A DNA stretch of 64,000 nt. It comes from Clostridium celatum DSM 1785. GTDB lineage: Bacteria > Bacillota > Clostridia > Clostridiales > Clostridiaceae. Below, piece after piece: positions 59,964 to 64,000 of the stretch. Where the stretch lies: positions 1-64,000 of the forward strand of contig NZ_KB291715.1 in the NCBI RefSeq assembly GCF_000320405.1. Reading direction: 5' to 3'. The position numbers were made by a program, and so were the translations under genes. A model generated the notes under the pieces. The model was not told the origin of the DNA and did no database searches. It saw only the letters and a program-made list of their open reading frames with translations. Within the stretch, counting starts at the first letter, position 1. Every line of letters begins with the position of its first letter.

Positions 59964-61086
59964 CTAATTTCACCTCTTCTTGTGAAATACTCTTTATACC
60001 AAGCTTTAAGGCTATATTTAATATTTCTTTTTCATCCTCATTTTTTGCTTCTTCTAATAATTTATAGATTTTAGAGATAAATTTTCCCCTTATAGAAAAA
60101 TTCTCGGATATCGTATCTAAATTTATTTCTATGCTACTATTATCAATAATTTTTATATAATAAAACTCATCTTCCAACATTTCTGTTATAACTTTTTCAT
60201 CAAAATTTAGATTTTCCTTTATATTGCCTCTTAATACTATTTTATAAAAATTATTTTTTCTTTCATCAGCTTCACAGTTAGATAATATGCTTTGCATTAC
60301 TTCCTTATAAGTAATACAATTGCTTATATCAACATCTTTTATTATATATTTTCTTTTATGTGTATGAATAAACTCTAAATGGGTACCACCATTAAATACA
60401 TCACCTAAAATTACGCCCTTCTCACCTATTTCATCAAATCCTCTACCTTGAGGACATCCACAATAAGCATAACTAGTTGAATTTTCCCTTAAAATCCCTG
60501 AAAACTTATGTCTGTGACCTAATGCTATATAATCCATTTTAGATTCTTTTATATCATTTAAATAAATAGGATTGTATTCATTTTCTTTATTTTCATTTGA
60601 AATTTCTCCATGAAGCAGCATTATATTAATTTTCTCTTTATCTATTTTTACTTTTTCTATTAACGTACTCTTTTCATATTTTTTTCTAAAAGCAGCTCCC
60701 CATATAACTACATTTAGTTTTGGTATTTCCTTTTTTTCTAGTTCACCTTTAAATATATAAATATTATTTGGAAAGTCTATAAGCTTATAAAATGATTTCT
60801 CTCCATATGGATCATGATTTCCTGGCGATATAAAAACATATACATTAGATATTCTTTTTAATTGCTCTATTATAAAAAATATAGTACTTCTATTTACTGT
60901 TAAATTATCAAATACATCGCCTGCAATAAGTAATACTTCTACTTTTTTCTCTATGACTAAATCTATAATTTTTTTAAATACTTCTAATAATTCATTCTTA
61001 CTTTTTCTTGAAATATTTTTATTTAATTCTTTAAATGGAGTATCAAAATGTAAATCCCCACAATGTAAAATCTTAACCTTTTTCAT
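59953..61086 (-). CDS. YhaO-like metallophosphoesterase (Mre11/SbcD family)
   Basis: The 377-residue protein has the calcineurin-like phosphoesterase motifs of the Mre11/SbcD family: ILHCGDLHFDTPF (about 6-18), LIAGDVFDN (about 53-61), ISPGNHDPYG (about 84-93), LHGEIS (about 158) and ALGHRH (about 187). Such enzymes cut DNA ends with an SMC-like ATPase partner, here the membrane-anchored protein encoded by the overlapping downstream gene. Confidence 0.85.
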   Translation of the reverse strand: MKKVKILHCGDLHFDTPFKELNKNISRKSKNELLEVFKKIIDLVIEKKVEVLLIAGDVFDNLTVNRSTIFFIIEQLKRISNVYVFISPGNHDPYGEKSFYKLIDFPNNIYIFKGELEKKEIPKLNVVIWGAAFRKKYEKSTLIEKVKIDKEKINIMLLHGEISNENKENEYNPIYLNDIKESKMDYIALGHRHKFSGILRENSTSYAYCGCPQGRGFDEIGEKGVILGDVFNGGTHLEFIHTHKRKYIIKDVDISNCITYKEVMQSILSNCEADERKNNFYKIVLRGNIKENLNFDEKVITEMLEDEFYYIKIIDNSSIEINLDTISENFSIRGKFISKIYKLLEEAKNEDEKEILNIALKLGIKSISQEEVKLDDY

Positions 61087-61149
61087 TTACTACCCTTCTT
61101 ATTTACGAACTTTTGTTCTTATTTTATCACATTTTTTGGTAATAAAAAA

Positions 61150-61205
61150 GAAAAGAACCATATTTTATAGAAATTAATTCTACATAAATATAGTTCTTCC
61201 CTTTT
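61150..61205 (-). terminator. Terminator of the spore-protein gene
   Basis: AAAGGG-AAGAAC-TATATTT pairs with AAATATGGTTCTTTT and is followed by a T-run on the minus strand. Between it and the gene lies a GC-richer stretch (61206-61310), see findings. Confidence 0.7.
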
Positions 61206-61311
61206 GAACGATAGTCTTAAGTTTCAGGTGGTAATTCACTCATAACAGTACTCACCCTCTCGAAAGTATTGTTTCCTTACTTAAGTTAATTTGAGTCTCC
61301 GTTAGTGATGA

Positions 61312-61494
61312 TTACTTTAATCCACTTTCGTATTGTTCTACCATTCTCTTAACCATTTCACCACCTACGGAACCGCATTGTCTAGATGTTAGGTTACCAT
61401 TGTAATCTGTGAATGGTACTCCCATTTCCGCTGCTACTTCGTTCTTGAATGCGCTTAATCCTTGTTTTGCTTCTGGAACTAATGCTTTTGACAT
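61312..61494 (-). CDS. Alpha/beta-type small acid-soluble spore protein (SASP)
   Basis: The 60-residue protein holds the SASP signatures: ALSAF-like GLSAFKNEVAAEMG (about 13-26) and LTSRQCGSVGGEMVKRMVE (about 35-53), with the germination-protease cleavage region around FKNEVAAEMG. SASPs coat and protect DNA in dormant spores and supply amino acids at germination. This is direct evidence that the host forms endospores. GGAGGAATC precedes the ATG. Confidence 0.95.
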   Translation of the reverse strand: MSKALVPEAKQGLSAFKNEVAAEMGVPFTDYNGNLTSRQCGSVGGEMVKRMVEQYESGLK

Positions 61495-61640
61495 AATAGA
61501 TTCCTCCTTTGGCTTCCAGGTTTTTTGTAAACTTAACTTAAACTTTTTTTAAATTTAAGTTGTTTCTGTTTACACTATTATATTAACCAGTATAAGTTTT
61601 TATATTACAAGTAAATTTTGGAGTTAATTCTTTTTTTGAC

Positions 61641-61901
61641 TTATCCTTCATTGATTTGGTTATTTTTATTCTTTTTTATTTTACTTAATATAAAATCTCT
61701 AATAACAGCTACTACAAGGCCTATTTGAAACGATACTGAAAGAGTTATTAACTGCAAACGATTAGTGGCACTTACATTATAAACTATACATGTTTCTATA
61801 ACCCATATTATGCTAGATATAAACAAAGCTTTCTTCCCTATAATTAATGAACTAAAAAAAATACTAAAAAAAATAATTATTTGAATTTGAATAAAATTCA
61901 T
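61641..61901 (-). CDS. Small hydrophobic membrane protein
   Basis: The 86-residue protein has about three membrane helices (about 4-23, 28-46 and 51-73) and a basic C-terminal tail (KIKKNKNNQ). I recognise no family. It lies 147 bases upstream of the SASP gene in the same direction, but the gap argues for separate transcription. Confidence 0.5.
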   Translation of the reverse strand: MNFIQIQIIIFFSIFFSSLIIGKKALFISSIIWVIETCIVYNVSATNRLQLITLSVSFQIGLVVAVIRDFILSKIKKNKNNQINEG

Positions 61902-62030
61902 ATTTCACCTCTCACTTATTTTAGGTTTTAATTTATTTAAATTCTATCCAAATCACATTTTTTTAAACAAAGAATAAATCCTTTTTAAGTTACAGAAAAT
62001 ATTATAAGAATTAATTATTGGAGGTTATAT

Positions 62031-62870
62031 ATGAAAAGTTATTTTTTTAGAAAGGTTAATTTAATTTTTGTTTTTATTCTACTTTCTACCTTTATATCTG
62101 CTAATCCTATGAACAATTTATTTAAAAATAACAAAACACTTATTGTTTTAGACAGTGCATCAAATTCTGGTTTACCTGATAGATTCAGAGATATTACTAA
62201 TTTAAATATATCTGGTAGTTCTCAATTTACAAAATCTCAAATAAATAATCTAAAGGAAGCCATAAACAAACCCAATATTTGTATAGTGGATCTTAGACAA
62301 GAATCTCATGGAATGTTAAACGATTTTGCAATAAGCTTTTTTAGCCCATATACTGATTTAAATAATGGATTAACAACAGAAGAAGTTATAAAGAAAGAAA
62401 ACTCTCAATTATCTTCTATAAAAATTGGCTCTGACGTTGATATTTATCATAAAACTGGAAGATTATTTAAAGAAGTAACTGCTGAATTTGTAAGTAATGA
62501 AGATTCTATTGTAACAAATGATACTATGCAATATAAACGATATGCAGTAAAAGACAACGGTTCACCTACACCTATCATTGTTGATAATTTTGTTGAATTT
62601 ATAAAAAACAAACCTACTGATTTACATATCCATTTTCATTGTGATGCTGGTGAAGGAAGAACTACCTTATTTATGGCAATGTATCAAACTATGCTAAATA
62701 ATACTAATCTATCTTTAAATCAAATAATATCTTATCAATATAATATAGGTGGGATACTTTTAACAGATAATAAAAATCAACTTGAATTCCTACAAGAATT
62801 CTATAACTATGTATCTGAAAATAAATCTACTAATTACGAAAAAACTTATTCTCAATGGATAACTGAATAA
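62031..62870 (+). CDS. Secreted phytase-like (cysteine phosphatase) protein
   Basis: The 279-residue protein has a signal peptide (about 1-25) and the cysteine-phosphatase loop HCDAGEGRTT (about 203-212: HCxxGxGR), preceded by LHIHF. The region PDRFRDITNLNISGSSQF (about 48-65) and IVDLRQESHG (about 80) match bacterial PTP-like phytases. These release phosphate from inositol hexakisphosphate with a Cys nucleophile. Secretion fits a nutrient-scavenging or host-interaction role. It is the only plus-strand gene near the window end and stops at a bidirectional hairpin. Confidence 0.8.
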   Translation: MKSYFFRKVNLIFVFILLSTFISANPMNNLFKNNKTLIVLDSASNSGLPDRFRDITNLNISGSSQFTKSQINNLKEAINKPNICIVDLRQESHGMLNDFAISFFSPYTDLNNGLTTEEVIKKENSQLSSIKIGSDVDIYHKTGRLFKEVTAEFVSNEDSIVTNDTMQYKRYAVKDNGSPTPIIVDNFVEFIKNKPTDLHIHFHCDAGEGRTTLFMAMYQTMLNNTNLSLNQIISYQYNIGGILLTDNKNQLEFLQEFYNYVSENKSTNYEKTYSQWITE

Positions 62871-62876
62871 TCATTA

Positions 62877-62913
62877 AATGCCCCAATTAAGATAATCTTA
62901 ATTGGGGCATTTA
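62877..62913. terminator. Bidirectional terminator
   Basis: AATGCCCCAATTAAG/CTTAATTGGGGCATT forms a long perfect stem between the convergent phytase-like and PRD genes. Confidence 0.9.
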
Positions 62914-62958
62914 TATGCATACACTATTTCAATTTTCCACTAATATATTTAATTATAA

Positions 62959-63813
62959 CTATCTATTATTTTTTTCTCTAGCTACTGATACAACTCTTTG
63001 TATATGCATAGTTAAGTAAACAAGCTCATCATCATTTACCTTGTATTCATTATTATTTAATATATATTCACCTATTTTTTCAGCACATCCATAAGCTTCT
63101 TTATATGTGTTAGATACCATCTTTACAAATGAATCATCAGTGCTTTCATGTTGATTATTATTAACTATTCTCTTTGCAAAATACTTTAAATGAGTTAATA
63201 ATCTATCATAATTTAAATCATCTTCATCAAGCTCTATAGTAAAATGATATTTAATTATATTTAATATATCCTTTATAATTTTTGTTGATTCTACAGACTT
63301 CATTGTAGTTTCTTTATATCCCGCATTAACAAAATGTAAAGCTATAAATCCAGCTTCATCTTCTGGTAATTCTACGTCTAACTTTTTATTAATATAATCA
63401 ACAGCCCATAAGGAAATTTTAAATTCCTTTTTATGAACTCTTCTTATTTCATTTAATAAATCGTTCTTTATTGTTATGCCACTTTTGAATCTTTTTACCG
63501 CAAAGGCAATATGATCAGATAAAGATATATATATTTGTTTATCTAACTCCGTATTTAATTCAACTATTGCATGAGTTATTATCTCATCTGCAATTTCAAA
63601 TATACCTTCTGGAATTTGATTAATTAATTTCTTTATTTTATTCCCCAAATTTTCATCTTCAACATAAAAGACCTTTTCAATTTTTCTTTCATCTATTAAT
63701 TGACCAGCATTTTTATTAAATGCTATTCCACTTCCCATGAGAATAACTTCTTTTCTTGTTTTAGGATCTATTGAAACAACAACATTATTGTTTAAGACTT
63801 TTTCCACTAGCAT
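62959..63813 (-). CDS. BglG/LicT-family PRD transcriptional antiterminator
   Basis: The 284-residue protein has an N-terminal RNA-binding CAT domain (about 1-60: VEKVLNNNVVVSID and LMGSGIAFNKNAG) and two PRD regulatory domains (about 65-170 and 172-280) with conserved His residues (SDHIAFAVKRF, FIALHFVNAG). It would bind a leader RNA to stop termination of a sugar PTS operon, controlled by PTS phosphorylation. The target operon must lie outside the window (to the right or elsewhere) or be the gene itself. Its own leader holds a long imperfect palindrome. Confidence 0.9.
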   Translation of the reverse strand: MLVEKVLNNNVVVSIDPKTRKEVILMGSGIAFNKNAGQLIDERKIEKVFYVEDENLGNKIKKLINQIPEGIFEIADEIITHAIVELNTELDKQIYISLSDHIAFAVKRFKSGITIKNDLLNEIRRVHKKEFKISLWAVDYINKKLDVELPEDEAGFIALHFVNAGYKETTMKSVESTKIIKDILNIIKYHFTIELDEDDLNYDRLLTHLKYFAKRIVNNNQHESTDDSFVKMVSNTYKEAYGCAEKIGEYILNNNEYKVNDDELVYLTMHIQRVVSVAREKNNR

Positions 63814-63842
63814 TTTTACTATCCCCCTTATGGAATTTAATA

Positions 63843-63942
63843 AAATAAGGGCTGTACCAAAATAACTTTTATTCTACTAATAAAACTATGTGCTAATTTA
63901 AGTAAAATAGATTATTTCTTTTTGATACAATCCCTCTTATTT
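63843..63942 (-). promoter_or_regulatory. Imperfect palindrome in the PRD antiterminator leader
   Basis: AAATAAGAGGGATTGTATC at the 5' arm and GGTACAGCCCTTATTT at the 3' arm can pair over most of their length and enclose about 60 bases. It lies between the promoter at 63954-63982 and the start codon. It could be a transcription attenuator for the gene, or a relic of a short mobile element of the TATCAAAA palindrome family. Confidence 0.45.
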
Positions 63943-63953
63943 CAAGTATTACT

Positions 63954-63982
63954 ATATTAGCAAAGCATTTTACCATTGTCAA
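63954..63982 (-). promoter_or_regulatory. Promoter of the PRD antiterminator gene
   Basis: A perfect TTGACA (63977-63982) and TAATAT (63954-63959) are 17 bases apart on the minus strand. Confidence 0.75.
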
Positions 63983-64000
63983 TTGTTAATGTTTTCAATA

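Noticed and set aside
57261-61086. Classical SbcCD pair
   Set aside because: The large protein has membrane helices instead of a CxxC zinc hook, so YhaN/YhaO is the better match.
61206-61310. T-box-like AGGTGGTAA segment on the plus strand
   Set aside because: It lacks the CGCGG part of the T-box, has no specifier or terminator arrangement, and no gene follows in that direction.
63900-63945. Complete RAT antiterminator site
   Set aside because: Only GGATTGT matches; the ACTG and GCAGGCAAAACC parts of the consensus are not present.

Overview
The window is AT-rich chromosomal DNA with compact, mostly minus-strand gene runs. It encodes an alpha/beta-type small acid-soluble spore protein, a SpoIVFB-like protease, the full Min system, and Gram-positive traits (an LPQTG-anchored surface protein, DacF, an LCP protein, and L27 with a Prp-cleaved leader). 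This gene order and composition fit an endospore-forming Clostridium (Clostridiaceae, cluster I type). I do not assign a species.

Region 1 (1-7260): the 5' part of a tRNA-Glu gene runs off the left edge. It is followed by a tightly packed minus-strand operon read from a MerR-type promoter at 7226-7256: MerR regulator, membrane-anchored alpha/beta hydrolase, stand-alone condensation domain, acyl carrier protein, Sfp-type phosphopantetheinyl transferase, AMP-dependent acyl ligase, M19 dipeptidase and PHP phosphatase. This looks like a minimal non-modular pathway that activates a carboxylic acid, loads it on a carrier and condenses it with an acceptor. It is the best candidate here for an undescribed small-molecule system.

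Region 2 (7390-15060): a polar amino-acid ABC importer, a small SHOCT-like membrane protein, a tryptophan transporter under a T-box riboswitch, a YhhN-family membrane protein, an ornithine/lysine/arginine-type decarboxylase and a FlK-like thioesterase.

Region 3 (15077-24600): a 1869-residue secreted, cell-wall-anchored GH36-like glycosidase with discoidin, Ig-like and FIVAR modules; the RNA methyltransferase RlmD/RumA; two small envelope proteins; and ComEA.

Region 4 (24737-50985): a conserved clostridial housekeeping block. It holds dacF, a pseudouridine synthase, an LCP protein, yqeK-nadD-yhbY-obg-rpmA-prp-rplU, RNase G, a DUF2344 and radical-SAM pair, SpoIVFA/FB-like genes, rodA, minEDC, a PBP2, mreDCB, radC, maf, a SPOR-type protein and pepD. 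Four of these genes (radical SAM, PBP2, maf, pepD) are each interrupted by exactly one missing base. This pattern points to sequencing or assembly error rather than four true pseudogenes.

Region 5 (51111-64000): pyruvate kinase, an S1-domain protein, a CBS protein, an exonuclease, a membrane-anchored MutS-like ATPase, a YhaN/YhaO-like (SbcCD-related) pair, a spore protein, a secreted phytase-like phosphatase and a BglG/LicT-type PRD antiterminator with a structured leader. Several imperfect palindromes sharing a TATCAAAA core (near 14460, 39610 and 63890) may be one dispersed repeat family.
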